Source: Acinetobacter rudis (GTDB taxonomy: Bacteria; Pseudomonadota; Gammaproteobacteria; Pseudomonadales; Moraxellaceae). Taken from it: a DNA stretch of 64,000 nucleotides. This document shows positions 51,827 through 62,692 of this stretch, piece after piece. The stretch spans positions 87,607-151,606 of the forward strand of contig NZ_JAVIDR010000006.1 of assembly GCF_031157835.1 (NCBI RefSeq), in the 5' to 3' direction. Position numbers and translations under genes: made by a program. The notes below the pieces were generated by a model. That model ran no database searches and had not been told where the DNA came from. It worked only from the letters and a program-made list of their open reading frames with translations. Positions within the stretch are counted from its first letter, which is position 1. Every line of letters begins with the position of its first letter.

Positions 51827-52975
51827 TTAACGGTTTTGCCAAATGCTCATTGCACCTTTACGCGTACTTACGAGTAGTTGATTATCTACTACGCGTAATA
51901 CACGTACATCACCACTGGTGCTTGAACGTCCTAACAGTTGACCATTATTTACATCAAGTAAATGTAATACACCATCTAAATCACCAACGACCACATGATT
52001 ACCTAAAACCACTGGATTGCTTAATTGGCGATTGAGCAGCTGATCATTATCCCAAACTTTTTCACCACTGAACAAATCGAAGGCTAAAACCTTGCCATCT
52101 ATCGTGGAAACAAAAACTTTGCCTTCGTGTACTGCTGGGCTTGCAACACTACTGGCATCCTGACTCCAAATAACGCGTTGAGTTGTTAGATCAGTAACAG
52201 TAACCTGCCCTTGGAAACTTGTTGTCACCATAAACTGGCCCACAACTACAGGATCAGCAGCAATATCAACTAAACGTTGTACATCAGAACGACCTTCACT
52301 TACTGCGACACGCTGTTGCATGCGTGGCACCCCAGTCAAACTGTCAATCGCGTAGACATAACCATTTGATGTGCCAATAGCGACTGTACGAGCATCAACA
52401 GGTACAGGAGCAGCTTGTGCACGTAAGCTTAATGGAGTATGTGGCAATTTATAAGTCCACGCCACTTGACCATTTTCTACATCAAAAGCAAAAACGGTAC
52501 TGTCATTTGCAACTAAAATAGCACGGCCGTTATAAATCAGTGCTGGACTTAACAAAGCACCTGAAGCCTGAGCTTTCCACTTTTGTTCGCCTGTTGCTTG
52601 ATCTAATGCAAAGACTTCACCTTTGCTATTACCCACAACAACTACACCAGCTGCAGCTTCTGCACCAGAAGTAATACCCTGTTTACTGACACGTTTTTCC
52701 CAAAGACGCTGCTTTCCTTTGTAAGCACTCACTACGCCCTTTGGATCAGGAAGGAAATAGACTCCTTGATCAATTGCCAATTGTAAACGCAGTGGATCTT
52801 GACTACTTGTTGAAGACACACTTTGACTAAATACGGGTGCTAAACCAATGGATTGCTGTAGTTTTGGCAGCGGATTCGGTTTAATTTTTTCTTCTTTAAC
52901 CTTGTTACTTGAACAGCCAAATAATGCAGCTGATAAAATTGCTAAGGCAAAAGGAATAACAATTTTTTTATTCAT
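51827..52975 (-). CDS. bamB: Outer-membrane assembly lipoprotein BamB
   Basis: Beta-propeller lipoprotein of the BAM complex for outer-membrane protein insertion. The 382 aa have a lipobox LFGC (Cys21) and repeated PQQ-like blades such as GVVVVGNSKGEVFALDQATG, TVAIGTSNGYVYAIDSLTG, KVFVSTIDGKVLAFDLFSG and VVVGDLDGVLHLLDVNNG. Its start shares one base with the yfgM stop (TAATG). Confidence 0.96.
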   Translation of the reverse strand: MNKKIVIPFALAILSAALFGCSSNKVKEEKIKPNPLPKLQQSIGLAPVFSQSVSSTSSQDPLRLQLAIDQGVYFLPDPKGVVSAYKGKQRLWEKRVSKQGITSGAEAAAGVVVVGNSKGEVFALDQATGEQKWKAQASGALLSPALIYNGRAILVANDSTVFAFDVENGQVAWTYKLPHTPLSLRAQAAPVPVDARTVAIGTSNGYVYAIDSLTGVPRMQQRVAVSEGRSDVQRLVDIAADPVVVGQFMVTTSFQGQVTVTDLTTQRVIWSQDASSVASPAVHEGKVFVSTIDGKVLAFDLFSGEKVWDNDQLLNRQLSNPVVLGNHVVVGDLDGVLHLLDVNNGQLLGRSSTSGDVRVLRVVDNQLLVSTRKGAMSIWQNR

Positions 52976-53676
52976 TAAGACTCATCCACTTGTGGCTGTA
53001 TGATTGGGAGTTCCACATCTGGGTTATCAACCAAAACACCAACACTTTGCAGTTTAATTTGTAAAAGTTGACGCTCTTGTTTGCTTTCTACCAACGTATT
53101 CCACGCATTTTGATAATATTTTTTAGCATTTACAGTATCATTTTTGGCAACAAAGATATCACCACGTGCTTCATCAACTGTTGCTTTAAAAGCAGGTAAA
53201 GTCACTTTATCTAAAGTTTTCAAAGCTACATCGTATTTTTTCTGTGCTGATTGAGCATCAGCCAAGCCAATACGTACCACCGCCATGAGACCTTCATCTG
53301 CAAGTGTAGAACTTTCTACTTTATTTAACTCACGCTCTGCACCAGCATAATCCGCTTTTTCATAAGCAAGTTGAGCCATGACCAATTGTGATTGTAATGC
53401 TTGTACTGAGTTTGGATCTTCTTTAACAATATTGTCGGCTTTAGCTGCAAGTGCGGCGAATGCTTTTTTATCATCACCCACACTTGGAGCTTCATCCATT
53501 AATTGTTGAACCTTGGCAGTTTGCATCTGCCCCTTAGCAGCATTGTTTTTTGTCCAATACTGCCAACCGAACAGAGCAATCAGCGCAATTAAAATGCCGC
53601 TCACCAATTTAGAGCCATATTTTTGAAAAAATGACTTTAAACTGTTGAGTTGTTCTTCTTCTGTCATTGCGCTCAT
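52975..53676 (-). CDS. yfgM: YfgM family ancillary SecYEG/periplasmic chaperone protein
   Basis: Membrane-anchored TPR protein; E. coli YfgM binds SecYEG and PpiD. The 233 aa start with a cytosolic MTEEEQLNSLKSFFQKYG, a membrane helix (about 18-37) and a periplasmic TPR-like helical domain (ALAAKADNIVKEDPNSVQAL; YAGAERELNKVESSTLADEGL). Between hisS and bamB, the conserved position. Confidence 0.93.
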   Translation of the reverse strand: MSAMTEEEQLNSLKSFFQKYGSKLVSGILIALIALFGWQYWTKNNAAKGQMQTAKVQQLMDEAPSVGDDKKAFAALAAKADNIVKEDPNSVQALQSQLVMAQLAYEKADYAGAERELNKVESSTLADEGLMAVVRIGLADAQSAQKKYDVALKTLDKVTLPAFKATVDEARGDIFVAKNDTVNAKKYYQNAWNTLVESKQERQLLQIKLQSVGVLVDNPDVELPIIQPQVDES

Positions 53677-53709
53677 ATGATCTAAACCCTTATGTTTCTG
53701 ATTCTCAAA

Positions 53710-55005
53710 TTATTGTGTAGCAAATTTTTCAATAAAAAACGGTACAATATCTGCAACAGCAACTTGATGCTGATCAGCTGTCGCCAAAGTTTTTACTGAC
53801 AATTGCTTTGTTTCCCATTCACGTTCACCTAAAATCAAGGCATAAACTGCACCTGATTGATCAGCTTTTTTCATCTGACTTTTCATTGAACCCAATGAAC
53901 CGACTTTAATACGAATTGGACTTGCTGCATTTTCTAACTGATCACGCATTGACTCAGCGAATACCAATGCTTGACCTTGTAAGTTTTGTTCCGCAACCAA
54001 AAAGACTTCACACTCTCGTACTGGATCTGTATTCTCAAGCAATTCCAATAACAGTAACAAGCGCTCAATACCCATTGCAAAACCAACAGCAGGTACAGAT
54101 TGATCTGGTTTCCCTTTCAGCTGACCAACCAAACCATCATAGCGACCACCAGCACATACTGTACCTTGTGAACCTAAATGCGTTGTTGTCCATTCAAAGA
54201 CTGTTTTGTTGTAGTAATCTAAACCACGTACCAATTTTTGGTTAATAACAAACTCTACACCAGCATCAGTTAAATACTTTTGCAACTGATTAAAATGCTG
54301 CATAGTATCGGCTTGCATAAAATCATGTAATTTTGGTGCATTCTCTAAAATTTTCTGCGTATGAGCATCTTTAGAATCTAAAATTCGTAATGGGTTAGTG
54401 CTTAAACGACGCTTTGAATCTTCATCAAGTTGATCTTGGTGTTTATTTAAAAACTCAACCAAAGCACTACGATATGCATTACGCTCATCAAGCTCACCCA
54501 ATGTGTTAAGTTCTAAACGAACTTTATCTGACACGCCCATGCGTTTCCAAAGACGTGCCGTTAATAAAATGAGTTCAGCATCCATATCAGGAGTTGCCAC
54601 ACCAAAGGTTTCTACACCAAATTGATGGAACTGACGATAACGACCTTTTTGTGGTTTTTCATAACGGAACATTGGACCGTTATACCAAACACGAGGTGTC
54701 GCACCACGTAATAAATTATGTTCAAGCATAGCGCGAACACAACCAGCAGTTCCTTCAGGACGAAGTGTTAATGACTCAGGAGGATTACCTTTATCTAAGA
54801 AGGTATACATCTCTTTTTCAACGATATCAGTTGCATCGCCAATAGAACGCTTGAATAGATGTGTTTGTTCAACAATCGGCAAACGAATTTGTTGGTAGCC
54901 ATAAGCATCCATTAATGATGCTAAGTGCTGTTCTAGGCGTCTCCAAGCAGCTGTTTGCGTTGGGAGAATATCATTAAAACCTTTGATTGCGACAATTGAA
55001 CTCAT
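53710..55005 (-). CDS. hisS: Histidyl-tRNA synthetase
   Basis: Class II synthetase. The 431 aa show motif 1 ([20 protein letters not shown]), motif 2 ([35 protein letters not shown]), HisA motif [15 protein letters not shown], HisB motif AGGRYDGLV and motif 3 [12 protein letters not shown]. Starts 4 nt inside the ispG stop (overlap). Confidence 0.98.
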   Translation of the reverse strand: MSSIVAIKGFNDILPTQTAAWRRLEQHLASLMDAYGYQQIRLPIVEQTHLFKRSIGDATDIVEKEMYTFLDKGNPPESLTLRPEGTAGCVRAMLEHNLLRGATPRVWYNGPMFRYEKPQKGRYRQFHQFGVETFGVATPDMDAELILLTARLWKRMGVSDKVRLELNTLGELDERNAYRSALVEFLNKHQDQLDEDSKRRLSTNPLRILDSKDAHTQKILENAPKLHDFMQADTMQHFNQLQKYLTDAGVEFVINQKLVRGLDYYNKTVFEWTTTHLGSQGTVCAGGRYDGLVGQLKGKPDQSVPAVGFAMGIERLLLLLELLENTDPVRECEVFLVAEQNLQGQALVFAESMRDQLENAASPIRIKVGSLGSMKSQMKKADQSGAVYALILGEREWETKQLSVKTLATADQHQVAVADIVPFFIEKFATQ

Positions 55006-56117
55006 GATGAACTACGAATGATCTCTTTAGATTTAGCTTCTTCAAGCACTTTAACACGCTGACGTACCATAGTTTCGATCTCATCAACAAGTTGCTTGGT
55101 GTCAATTAAATGGCTTTTTTCACCATTATGGTATACCAACGAACGTGGACTAGCACCCACCACCCCAATATCTGCTTCCTTAGCTTCGCCAGGGCCATTG
55201 ACCTTACAGCCAATAACAGATACATCCATTGGTGTACGTACATCTTCTAAACGCTCTTCAAGTTGTTGCATCACCTGAATGACGTTAAATTCTTGCCGTG
55301 AACAACTTGGGCAAGCGATAAAGTTAATCCCATTTGAGCGTAAACTCAATGATTTCAAAATATCAAAACCAATTTTAACTTCATCTTCTGGCTCTGCTGC
55401 TAAGGAAATACGCATCGTATCGCCAATGCCTTCCATTAACAAGCCACCTAGAGCAATGGCTGATTTTACTGTACCAGTACGGTAAATTCCTGCCTCAGTC
55501 ACCCCTAAATGTAGTGGGTTGTCTACCTGTTTTGACAGCAGTCTGTAGGCATCCATAGTTAAAAACACATTAGATGCTTTAACAGATATTTTAAACTCAT
55601 GAAAATTCAAACGATCCAAAATATCAATATGGCGTAATGCAGACTCTAGTAGTGCCTGCCCTGTTGGCTCACCATATTTCATTTGTAAATCTTTTTCCAA
55701 TGAGCCCGCATTTACCCCAATACGCATTGAAATATCATGATGCTTCGCCGCAGCAACCACTTCACGAATTTTAGCTTCAGAACCAATGTTGCCTGGATTA
55801 ATTCGTAAACAATCCACACCTAATTCAGCAACTTTTAAAGCAATTTTATAGTCAAAGTGAATATCTGCAACTAACGGTACAGCAACACGTTTGCGAATTT
55901 CACCAAACGCCTCTGCAGCCTGCATCGTTGGTACTGAAATGCGCATAATATCCGCACCAGCATCTACACAACGTTCAATTTGCGCTACAGTCGCGTCCAC
56001 ATCACATGTCTCTGTATTCGTCATGCTTTGGATACTGATTGGCGCATCACCGCCTACATAAACAGAACCCACACGTATTTTACGGGTTGGGCGGCGTTTA
56101 ATCGGATTTTCAATCAT
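55002..56117 (-). CDS. ispG: (E)-4-hydroxy-3-methylbut-2-enyl-diphosphate synthase IspG
   Basis: Sixth enzyme of the MEP isoprenoid pathway; [4Fe-4S] protein. From the ATG at 56117 (TAGGA just upstream) it has 371 aa starting [19 protein letters not shown]. An ATG six codons earlier is less likely. Conserved [18 protein letters not shown] start ([16 protein letters not shown]), [18 protein letters not shown] and cluster cysteines in [10 protein letters not shown] and [10 protein letters not shown]. Four-nt overlap with hisS. Confidence 0.97.
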   Translation of the reverse strand: MIENPIKRRPTRKIRVGSVYVGGDAPISIQSMTNTETCDVDATVAQIERCVDAGADIMRISVPTMQAAEAFGEIRKRVAVPLVADIHFDYKIALKVAELGVDCLRINPGNIGSEAKIREVVAAAKHHDISMRIGVNAGSLEKDLQMKYGEPTGQALLESALRHIDILDRLNFHEFKISVKASNVFLTMDAYRLLSKQVDNPLHLGVTEAGIYRTGTVKSAIALGGLLMEGIGDTMRISLAAEPEDEVKIGFDILKSLSLRSNGINFIACPSCSRQEFNVIQVMQQLEERLEDVRTPMDVSVIGCKVNGPGEAKEADIGVVGASPRSLVYHNGEKSHLIDTKQLVDEIETMVRQRVKVLEEAKSKEIIRSSS

Positions 56118-56139
56118 GTTCCTACTCGACTTCAACTAA

Positions 56140-56937
56140 TTAACGGGATAAACGGAAGTCTGCCTTACCATTTACCGTATATGATGACAATGAAATTTGC
56201 TCATCATTTAAGCTCAAACTCACAGCTGTTGCATCATCCAAACGAATATGGAACGGCGAACTACCATTTAAGCTTAACTTATCTGCTTGACGTCCTGTTG
56301 CTAAAACTTTTCCTGTTCCATCCACAATATGAACTGAAGTTGGACGGTTAAAATTGAGAACCAACTGATCACCACTACTGGCAGGTGCAGTCGTTGTTGA
56401 ACCTTCTGTAACAACTTGCATGGCATTATTTTGCCCAGCAACATCCGTTGCAACTTTTTTCTTCGCAGACCATTTTTGCACCGCAACAATAGCGGCCCAA
56501 GCAACAATAAGTACTACGATAGCGATTAAAATACGCTTTAACCATTTACGGTTACGATCACTATTAGAACCAGGTAACTTACCCATAATTTTAATTGGTG
56601 AATCATCTAATGCTTTGTTAGGTAACAACCCAGTATCATTCTGATAAATTTCATCAAACCGTTGGATAATTGCCGTTGCATCAACACCTAAATATTTGGC
56701 GTAATTACGATAATACCCTTTAATGAAGGTTGCTTCTGGCAAGCTGGTATATTGATCTTGCTCCAAAGCCTCTAAACTTTTTTCAGAGATTTTTAAATCT
56801 ACGGAAACATCCTCAAGATTTTTAGATTGAGAGATTCGAACTTGACGCAAGTACTCGCCAGGACGTTGTATATTTCCTAAAGCATTAGGTGCTACGTTTG
56901 AACCAGTAGGTTGCTGTGAATTAGGATTTACTTCCAT
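56140..56937 (-). CDS. rodZ: RodZ-like membrane HTH protein
   Basis: Bitopic morphogenesis protein that links MreB to the wall machinery. The 265 aa have an N-terminal Xre-like HTH (about 27-88; GEYLRQVRISQSKNLEDVS), a membrane helix (about 135-154) and a periplasmic DUF4115 domain with LVLNFNRPTSVHIVDGTGKV and LNGSSPFHIRLDDATAVSLSL segments. Start overlaps the pilW stop by 10 nt. Conserved position upstream of ispG. Confidence 0.93.
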   Translation of the reverse strand: MEVNPNSQQPTGSNVAPNALGNIQRPGEYLRQVRISQSKNLEDVSVDLKISEKSLEALEQDQYTSLPEATFIKGYYRNYAKYLGVDATAIIQRFDEIYQNDTGLLPNKALDDSPIKIMGKLPGSNSDRNRKWLKRILIAIVVLIVAWAAIVAVQKWSAKKKVATDVAGQNNAMQVVTEGSTTTAPASSGDQLVLNFNRPTSVHIVDGTGKVLATGRQADKLSLNGSSPFHIRLDDATAVSLSLNDEQISLSSYTVNGKADFRLSR

Positions 56938-57740
56938 ACGGCCTCAGTGCTGTGCTGCAATTGTAAATAGTGTTGATATTCTTGACTCTTAGGATACAAA
57001 CTCTGCAATTGAGTGAGCTGAGTTTGCATACCGACTAAATCTCCATTTGCTCGTGCAATACGAGCCCCCAACCAGAGCACACGTGCACTTGATGGAGTTT
57101 GCCCCTGCTTACGAAGAAATTGTTCATAGCTTTGGCCTGCAGCACTGAACTTTCGCTGCAAATAATAAATTTCACTTAACTCTAACACTGAAGTGAGAGA
57201 ATCGCGATGCACAGAAAGCGCTTGTTGAAAACTTTTTTCTGCATCATCTAACTTGCCTAAGCTTAAATAAACTTGACCCAAGTTTTCAAGTGCTCGATAA
57301 CGCTGATCGTAGCCTAGTGTAGCACCAGCAATTTTTAATTGTTTAATTGCTTCATCATTGCGTTGCATTTGATGTAAATAACTTGCGTAATTATTGCGCA
57401 CCTGAGCATTTTCAGGCTCAGACTTTAATGCACGTTTAAAGTATTGCTCCGCTTTCTCTAAACTGATTGGGCTCGCTTCTTGTTGTAATAACACGCCCAT
57501 CATCATATTAGCTCCAGCATCTTTTGCATCATAATGCAAAGCTTGATCTAGCGTGCGTTTTGCTGCATCTAGATCACCACTTCGAATATACTCAGCCGCC
57601 AGTTGAGTCCGCACTTGGACTGCTCGCTCAGGATCTTGTTGTACTAAACGATTTGAAGATGAAGTTTGACAACCTTGTATCCAGCCCACCATCAAGCAAA
57701 ATAAGCTGATCGTAATGGTATTTTGATACGGATTAGTCAA
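56928..57740 (-). CDS. pilW: Type IV pilus biogenesis lipoprotein PilW/PilF
   Basis: Outer-membrane TPR lipoprotein (pilotin) that localises and assembles the PilQ secretin. The 270 aa have a lipobox IQGC (Cys24) and about six TPR motifs, e.g. YIRSGDLDAAKRTLDQALHY, AQVRNNYASYLHQMQRNDEA and LGQVYLSLGKLDDAEKSFQQ. Between rlmN and rodZ, as in pseudomonads. The name PilF is also used for this gene. Confidence 0.94.
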   Translation of the reverse strand: MTNPYQNTITISLFCLMVGWIQGCQTSSSNRLVQQDPERAVQVRTQLAAEYIRSGDLDAAKRTLDQALHYDAKDAGANMMMGVLLQQEASPISLEKAEQYFKRALKSEPENAQVRNNYASYLHQMQRNDEAIKQLKIAGATLGYDQRYRALENLGQVYLSLGKLDDAEKSFQQALSVHRDSLTSVLELSEIYYLQRKFSAAGQSYEQFLRKQGQTPSSARVLWLGARIARANGDLVGMQTQLTQLQSLYPKSQEYQHYLQLQHSTEAVWK

Positions 57741-57750
57741 GATAAGCTCC

Positions 57751-58995
57751 CTAACGCTCTGGATCGCCAGTCACTCGAACGATCATATTTTTTTCTTCTA
57801 CTTTTTTCTTCCACTGAGCCGCACGACGAGTACGATCGGCAACCTGTCCAACAAGCTGGCCGCATGCTGCATCAATGTCATCACCTCGTGTCTGACGGAT
57901 CGTACACACAAATCCAGCATCGGACAAAGTCTTTTGAAATGCCATAATCCGATTTCGACTAGAACGACCATAAGGTGCATGTGGAAATGGATTAAATGGA
58001 ATTAAGTTAATTTTACTTGGTAAATTCTTTAATAATTTCAGCATTTGCTGTGCATGTTCTGGTTGATCATTCACACCATCTAACATGACATATTCAATAG
58101 TGACATGTTTACGTGCGCTTTCATTACCATCTTTTGCAATATAACGCTGACATGCTGAAATGAGTTCAGCAAGAGGATATTTTTTATTAATTGGTACTAG
58201 TTCATTACGTAATTCATCATTTGGTGCATGTAAAGAGATCGCTAAAGCTACATCAATATCTTTGGCCAATTGATCAATTTTAGGTACTACACCTGAGGTT
58301 GACAAAGTTACACGGCGTTTTGACATACCATATGCGAAATCATCTAACATGATCTGCATCGAACTCAGTACTGCATCATAATTCAACAAGGGCTCGCCCA
58401 TACCCATCATCACAACGTTAGTGACAGTACGTTCACGCTCAGCTATCACAACATCTTCCATGTATGAATAATTCGCCACCCAAAGCTGGCCAATAATCTC
58501 ATCAGGAGTCAAATCACGTTGAAAGCCCTGCTTACCCGTTGAACAAAATGAGCAATCTAAAGCACAACCTACTTGCGATGAAATACAAAGGGTTTTACGT
58601 GCACCCGTCTTATCATCAGCAGGAATAAGTACGGTCTCTACCAAAGAGCCAGCACCATCTCCTACACGAAAGACCCATTTACGTGTGCCATCTTTAGAAT
58701 AATTACGATGCACCACTTCTGGAACACGAATTTCACAAATTTGTTCTAGTTTTGCGCGCAACTTACCAGAGATATTGGTCATTTCAGCAAAATCAGTGAC
58801 AAAAAACTGATGTATCCACTTCATGATCTGACCGGCGCGGAATTTCTTCTCTCCCTGCTCTACAAAGAACTGCTCGAGTTCGCTGCGAGACATGCCCATC
58901 AAATTGATTTTTGAAGATGTTTTAGATGCAACGCTTGGTGATGGTGACGTGTGCTCATCGAGTTGCGCGGATGGCCTAACCATTTCAGCATTCAT
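57751..58995 (-). CDS. rlmN: Dual-specificity 23S rRNA/tRNA adenine-C2 methyltransferase RlmN
   Basis: Radical-SAM enzyme that makes m2A2503 in 23S rRNA and m2A37 in tRNAs. The 414 aa have the cluster motif CALDCSFC (Cys144, 148, 151), [13 protein letters not shown], and the C-terminal methylated Cys in DIDAACGQL. The first 30 residues are a variable Ser/Thr-rich extension. Follows ndk and precedes pilW. Confidence 0.97.
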   Translation of the reverse strand: MNAEMVRPSAQLDEHTSPSPSVASKTSSKINLMGMSRSELEQFFVEQGEKKFRAGQIMKWIHQFFVTDFAEMTNISGKLRAKLEQICEIRVPEVVHRNYSKDGTRKWVFRVGDGAGSLVETVLIPADDKTGARKTLCISSQVGCALDCSFCSTGKQGFQRDLTPDEIIGQLWVANYSYMEDVVIAERERTVTNVVMMGMGEPLLNYDAVLSSMQIMLDDFAYGMSKRRVTLSTSGVVPKIDQLAKDIDVALAISLHAPNDELRNELVPINKKYPLAELISACQRYIAKDGNESARKHVTIEYVMLDGVNDQPEHAQQMLKLLKNLPSKINLIPFNPFPHAPYGRSSRNRIMAFQKTLSDAGFVCTIRQTRGDDIDAACGQLVGQVADRTRRAAQWKKKVEEKNMIVRVTGDPER

Positions 58996-59061
58996 GGGGA
59001 TTACCTAAACTCTATCGATTTGGGAGATGACAGGACAATACAGCATATTTTACAGAGAAGA

Positions 59062-59099
59062 AAAAACCAAATAAGGAGTATAACACTTATTTGGTTTTT
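59062..59099 (-). terminator. ndk terminator
   Basis: AAAAACCAAATAAG pairs with CTTATTTGGTTTTT around a 10-nt loop. The A/T ends supply a T-run on the minus strand. It is 12 nt past the ndk stop and separates it from rlmN. Confidence 0.85.
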
Positions 59100-59110
59100 C
59101 TAAGGCTCGA

Positions 59111-59542
59111 TTAACGAGTACGTGGGCAAACTTCAGTTTGAGCGAAGAAGTAGTTTACTTCACGATCAGCAGATGCAACTGAGTCAGAACCATGAGCAGC
59201 ATTTTCATCAATGCTTACAGCGAAGTCTGCACGAATTGTACCAGCAGCAGCTTCTTTAGGGTTAGTTGCACCTAAGATATCACGGTGAGCAAGAACTGCA
59301 TTTTCACCTTCAAGAACAGATACAACAACAGGACCAGAAGTCATGAATGCTACGAGGTCTGCAAAGAAACCACGTTCTTTGTGTTCAGCATAGAAACCTT
59401 CAGCTTCAGCTTTAGACAAATGTTTCATTTTAGTTGCTACAATTTTAAGACCCGCTTTTTCAAAACGAGCAAAAATATCACCAATGTGGTTTTTTGCTAC
59501 AGCATCAGGTTTTACGATAGACAAAGTACGTTCGATAGCCAT
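59111..59542 (-). CDS. ndk: Nucleoside-diphosphate kinase
   Basis: Balances nucleoside triphosphate pools by phosphate transfer through a His. The ATG at 59542 with AAGGAGCC upstream gives the usual 143 aa; the longer frame is rejected. [20 protein letters not shown], the catalytic [12 protein letters not shown] (His117) and [12 protein letters not shown] are canonical. Confidence 0.98.
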   Translation of the reverse strand: MAIERTLSIVKPDAVAKNHIGDIFARFEKAGLKIVATKMKHLSKAEAEGFYAEHKERGFFADLVAFMTSGPVVVSVLEGENAVLAHRDILGATNPKEAAAGTIRADFAVSIDENAAHGSDSVASADREVNYFFAQTEVCPRTR

Positions 59543-59645
59543 TTTTGGCTCCTTGCATTTTAACGTCAAAATTTCGCGCATTATACAGAATTAATGCATG
59601 ATGATCAGTGTTGATTGGAGAAAAATTTGAGTTTTTTACCAAAAA

Positions 59646-59846
59646 TTAACGAACTTCATCAATCCAAGCCATTTGAATCGCTTCGAGCAAACCTTCTGAG
59701 GATTTTTCAGGATCATCCTCAAAATCGGCCAAGGCACAGACCCAAGCATGTAAGTCAGTAAAACGAACCCACTGCGGATCAACATCGCTATGTGCTTCGC
59801 TCAACTCAATTGCGATATCAATACTATCGCTCCAACGTAATCCCAT
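59646..59846 (-). CDS. iscX: Fe-S cluster assembly protein IscX
   Basis: Small acidic regulator of the cysteine desulfurase IscS. From the ATG at 59846 (AGGTG upstream) it has 66 aa starting MGLRWSDSIDIAIELSE. The family pattern is clear: VRFTDLHAWVCALADFEDDP, and AIQMAWIDE at the end. In E. coli iscX ends the isc operon; here no isc gene is adjacent. Confidence 0.93.
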   Translation of the reverse strand: MGLRWSDSIDIAIELSEAHSDVDPQWVRFTDLHAWVCALADFEDDPEKSSEGLLEAIQMAWIDEVR

Positions 59847-59934
59847 AATGCACCTTTTCAATAGCTAACAACTAAGCGTACTCACTTTAACAAATTAGCT
59901 ATCAAACATCATCTTGTATCGTCACATCAAAGCG

Positions 59935-60483
59935 TTAAAGTTCAATTTGCAGTGCTGATGCAGTTAATAAAATTCCTCCTGCAACAGTAGCACCAATCAG
60001 TGCACCAACAATGACATCTGAAGGATAATGCAATCCCAAAATCATTCTTGATAAAGCCACTAAAACAGTAAATGGCACCATAAACACCAACAATGCTGGC
60101 ATAGCTGAACCTATAACGATAGTTGCCATGACCGCATGTAAAGTATGACCAGATGGAAAACTAAAGTGATCTAATGGTCGCTCACCTAAAACAATCACCT
60201 GATGAACTTGATAAGGTCGAGGTCGTGTCGTTTTTTGCTTTAATACCTTATAAATTACACTTCCAACAGAGCCACCAACCAACATAAATCCTATTTTAGG
60301 GCTATAATCCAAGCCTTTTGTTGCCCATAAACCTAACAGCATGGCAGACCAAAATCCACCATCCCCCATGCGACTAACCCCTTTAAAAAAACGTGCTATT
60401 GGTTGTCTATTAGAAAGATTATTAAGATAAATACAACCCTTAAGGTCTAAATCAAGTATTTTAGTTTTTGCTTCATTGATCAT
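59935..60483 (-). CDS. PAP2-family membrane phosphatase
   Basis: Lipid or pyrophosphate phosphatase of the PAP2 superfamily. The 182 aa have the three motifs KQKTTRPRPY (C1), FPSGHTLHAV (C2) and SRMILGLHYPSDVIVG (C3) and about five membrane helices. It is 60 nt downstream of a glycosyltransferase gene on the same strand, suggesting linked envelope or lipid work. Substrate unknown. Confidence 0.9.
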   Translation of the reverse strand: MINEAKTKILDLDLKGCIYLNNLSNRQPIARFFKGVSRMGDGGFWSAMLLGLWATKGLDYSPKIGFMLVGGSVGSVIYKVLKQKTTRPRPYQVHQVIVLGERPLDHFSFPSGHTLHAVMATIVIGSAMPALLVFMVPFTVLVALSRMILGLHYPSDVIVGALIGATVAGGILLTASALQIEL

Positions 60484-60542
60484 CGTATTACTCCGCTAAC
60501 ATTATTATTGTTTCGCTACTGATCTTGCGATGTCTAATTCAA

Positions 60543-61817
60543 TTATCGGCAGCTCTGAACCACCTCATACAATGCCTGCTCAAATTGTTGTACAGGATAC
60601 TGCCAACCAGCATGACGAGTGGCTTCTAGTGCATGCCTCCCCATTCTTTGTAACACGAGTCGTTCTGGTAAATGATAAAGTGCTTGCTTAAAGCTCATTT
60701 CATCACCTTTTTCAACTAGCCAACCACTTAAACCATTAACCACATATTGTTGGGCACAAGCATAATCAAAAGCAACTACAGGTAAAGCACTGGCCATTGC
60801 CTCTAACACCACATTACCAAAAGTTTCTACTTGACTAGCAAAAACAAACACATCTGCACTTGCATAAGCACTGGTTAATGCATCACCACTTAATGCACCT
60901 GTAAATATAATACTTTCTGCACTAGCCATTTGAGTTAAATAACGGTGATCTGGCCCATCACCAACCACGACAAGTATGACTTTTTTACCTTGTTGACGCA
61001 TATCTTGATAAGCATCAATAATTGTACCGACTTGCTTTTCTGGAGATAGACGTCCCACATATAGCATCACTGTACAATCCGGTGTAGCTCCCCACTTTTC
61101 ACGTAACTTTTCTGAGCGATGTACAATGGAGAAACGTTGTGTATCTACACCACGTCCAACCACACACAATTTACAGTTCACACCGAATGAGCGAAGTGCG
61201 CTCTCCGTTTCTCTGTTAGGAACACAAGTTAATTGTGTACTGTTATGAAACCAACGTAAATAGCGTTGTATAGGTTTAACCAAAAAAGCCAAGTCAAAAA
61301 AACGACTCATATCTTGAAATGGAGAATGGAATCCACTTGATACGGGCAGATTCAACTGTTTAGCACTTTGTAAGGCACTTAAACCTAATGGGCCTTCAGT
61401 CACAATATGAACAATATCTGAGGAAAACTCTTGAATTGCTTGGCGCACTTTTAAAAACTGTGGCCAACCAAATTGTAAACTTGCATATTTTGGAATCGAC
61501 TGCGCTTTAACAGTACAGGTTTTATTCGGCTCAAACTCACGACAGTCCTGCAATTGCTCAGGACGAATCAATAAAATTTTATGACCTAATTTTTGTAAAC
61601 CTTTACATAATTGTAGTAGGGATAAGGCAACACCATTAATTTCAGGTGGCCATGTCTCCGTCACGATTGCCACACGCAACCGAGGGCGGACAAGTTCTTC
61701 TAAGGTATTTTTTTTAGCAATGCGTTGATTATTATTGGTCTGCTCAAAAAACGCTTTAAAATTGTCACGAAAATTCGGCGACCAATCATAATCTAAATCT
61801 GCATAGGGATGTGTCAT
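60543..61817 (-). CDS. Family 4 glycosyltransferase
   Basis: GT-B fold retaining glycosyltransferase, likely acting on a lipid or polysaccharide. The 424 aa have a non-conserved N-terminal extension (1-47), then VAIVTETWPPEINGVALSL (49-67), an RGVDTQRF acceptor/donor turn, LYVGRLSPEKQVGTII and the EX7E-type FGNVVLEAMASALPVVAFD. Resembles the GtfA/MgtA-like sugar-lipid transferases of bacteria. The PAP2 phosphatase follows. Confidence 0.9.
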   Translation of the reverse strand: MTHPYADLDYDWSPNFRDNFKAFFEQTNNNQRIAKKNTLEELVRPRLRVAIVTETWPPEINGVALSLLQLCKGLQKLGHKILLIRPEQLQDCREFEPNKTCTVKAQSIPKYASLQFGWPQFLKVRQAIQEFSSDIVHIVTEGPLGLSALQSAKQLNLPVSSGFHSPFQDMSRFFDLAFLVKPIQRYLRWFHNSTQLTCVPNRETESALRSFGVNCKLCVVGRGVDTQRFSIVHRSEKLREKWGATPDCTVMLYVGRLSPEKQVGTIIDAYQDMRQQGKKVILVVVGDGPDHRYLTQMASAESIIFTGALSGDALTSAYASADVFVFASQVETFGNVVLEAMASALPVVAFDYACAQQYVVNGLSGWLVEKGDEMSFKQALYHLPERLVLQRMGRHALEATRHAGWQYPVQQFEQALYEVVQSCR

Positions 61818-61909
61818 TAGCTTACCCTTTAAGCGAGTTTTAGTATTAGATTAGTCTTGGAATCTTTCACTTTAATGCTATTTACATGACAATTTTCTTA
61901 ATGCAGCTT

Positions 61910-62692
61910 TCACTTTACTAAATGTTTCTTCGACGCAATATGCTCAAGCTTTTTAAGTACCTCTGCCACAGCGACCATAGCAAAGCTAGAAGTGACTACA
62001 ACAGCGGAACCGTAGCCACCGCAGCGTAATCCTGCACTTGGACAAACATTAGCACTCGAAAAGGGATTATCAATCGAGTAAATGCACAAAATACCAAACT
62101 TTTCTTTTGGTTTTTTACAAATCCCTTTGCTTCTTAATTGACTACGTAACTTGGCAAGCATTGGATCTTGCTCAGTTTTGGACAAATCTGCGACACGAAT
62201 TTTAAGTGGATCTAACTTACCCCCTGCTCCACCAGAAACAATCAATGGAATGCGATGAAAACGGCAGTGCAACATTAAGGCAAGTTTAGCCTTTACATCA
62301 TCTATACAGTCCAAAATAAGGTCTGGTTGAGAAGCTAAAAGCTCAGCAACATTCTCAGGGCTCAGATAATCATCAATTAAATTAATTTGTATACGTGGAT
62401 TAATTTGTCGACAGCGCTCCGCCATAACCGCTATTTTTTCTTGTCCCAATGTTGAGCTTAGAGCAGGTAATTGACGATTAATATTTGAAGCAGCAACAAC
62501 ATCCATATCAACCAAAGTTAATTGTCCAACGCCACTGCGTGCCAAAGCCTCTACAGCCCAAGACCCCACTCCACCAATACCAATCACCATAACATGGCTA
62601 TTTTCATATTGATTAAAGGCTTGATCACCATAAATTTTTGCTACACCAGCAAAACGGCGTTCATACTCTTGGTCAGGGGCTAACTCGCTCAT
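61910..62692 (-). CDS. tcdA: tRNA threonylcarbamoyladenosine dehydratase TcdA
   Basis: ATP-dependent enzyme that cyclises t6A37 to ct6A in tRNAs. The 260 aa start ERRFAGVAKIYGDQAF, then the ThiF/E1-like nucleotide motif VMVIGIGGVGSWAVEALARS (34-53), DMDVVAASNINRQ, DCIDDVKAKLAL, and FSSANVCPSAGLRCGGYGSA with C-terminal cysteines. Divergent from the MarR gene. Confidence 0.95.
   Translation of the reverse strand: MSELAPDQEYERRFAGVAKIYGDQAFNQYENSHVMVIGIGGVGSWAVEALARSGVGQLTLVDMDVVAASNINRQLPALSSTLGQEKIAVMAERCRQINPRIQINLIDDYLSPENVAELLASQPDLILDCIDDVKAKLALMLHCRFHRIPLIVSGGAGGKLDPLKIRVADLSKTEQDPMLAKLRSQLRSKGICKKPKEKFGILCIYSIDNPFSSANVCPSAGLRCGGYGSAVVVTSSFAMVAVAEVLKKLEHIASKKHLVK

Noticed and set aside
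59285..59563. Plus-strand 92-codon frame opposite ndk
   Set aside because: Antisense shadow of a highly conserved gene.
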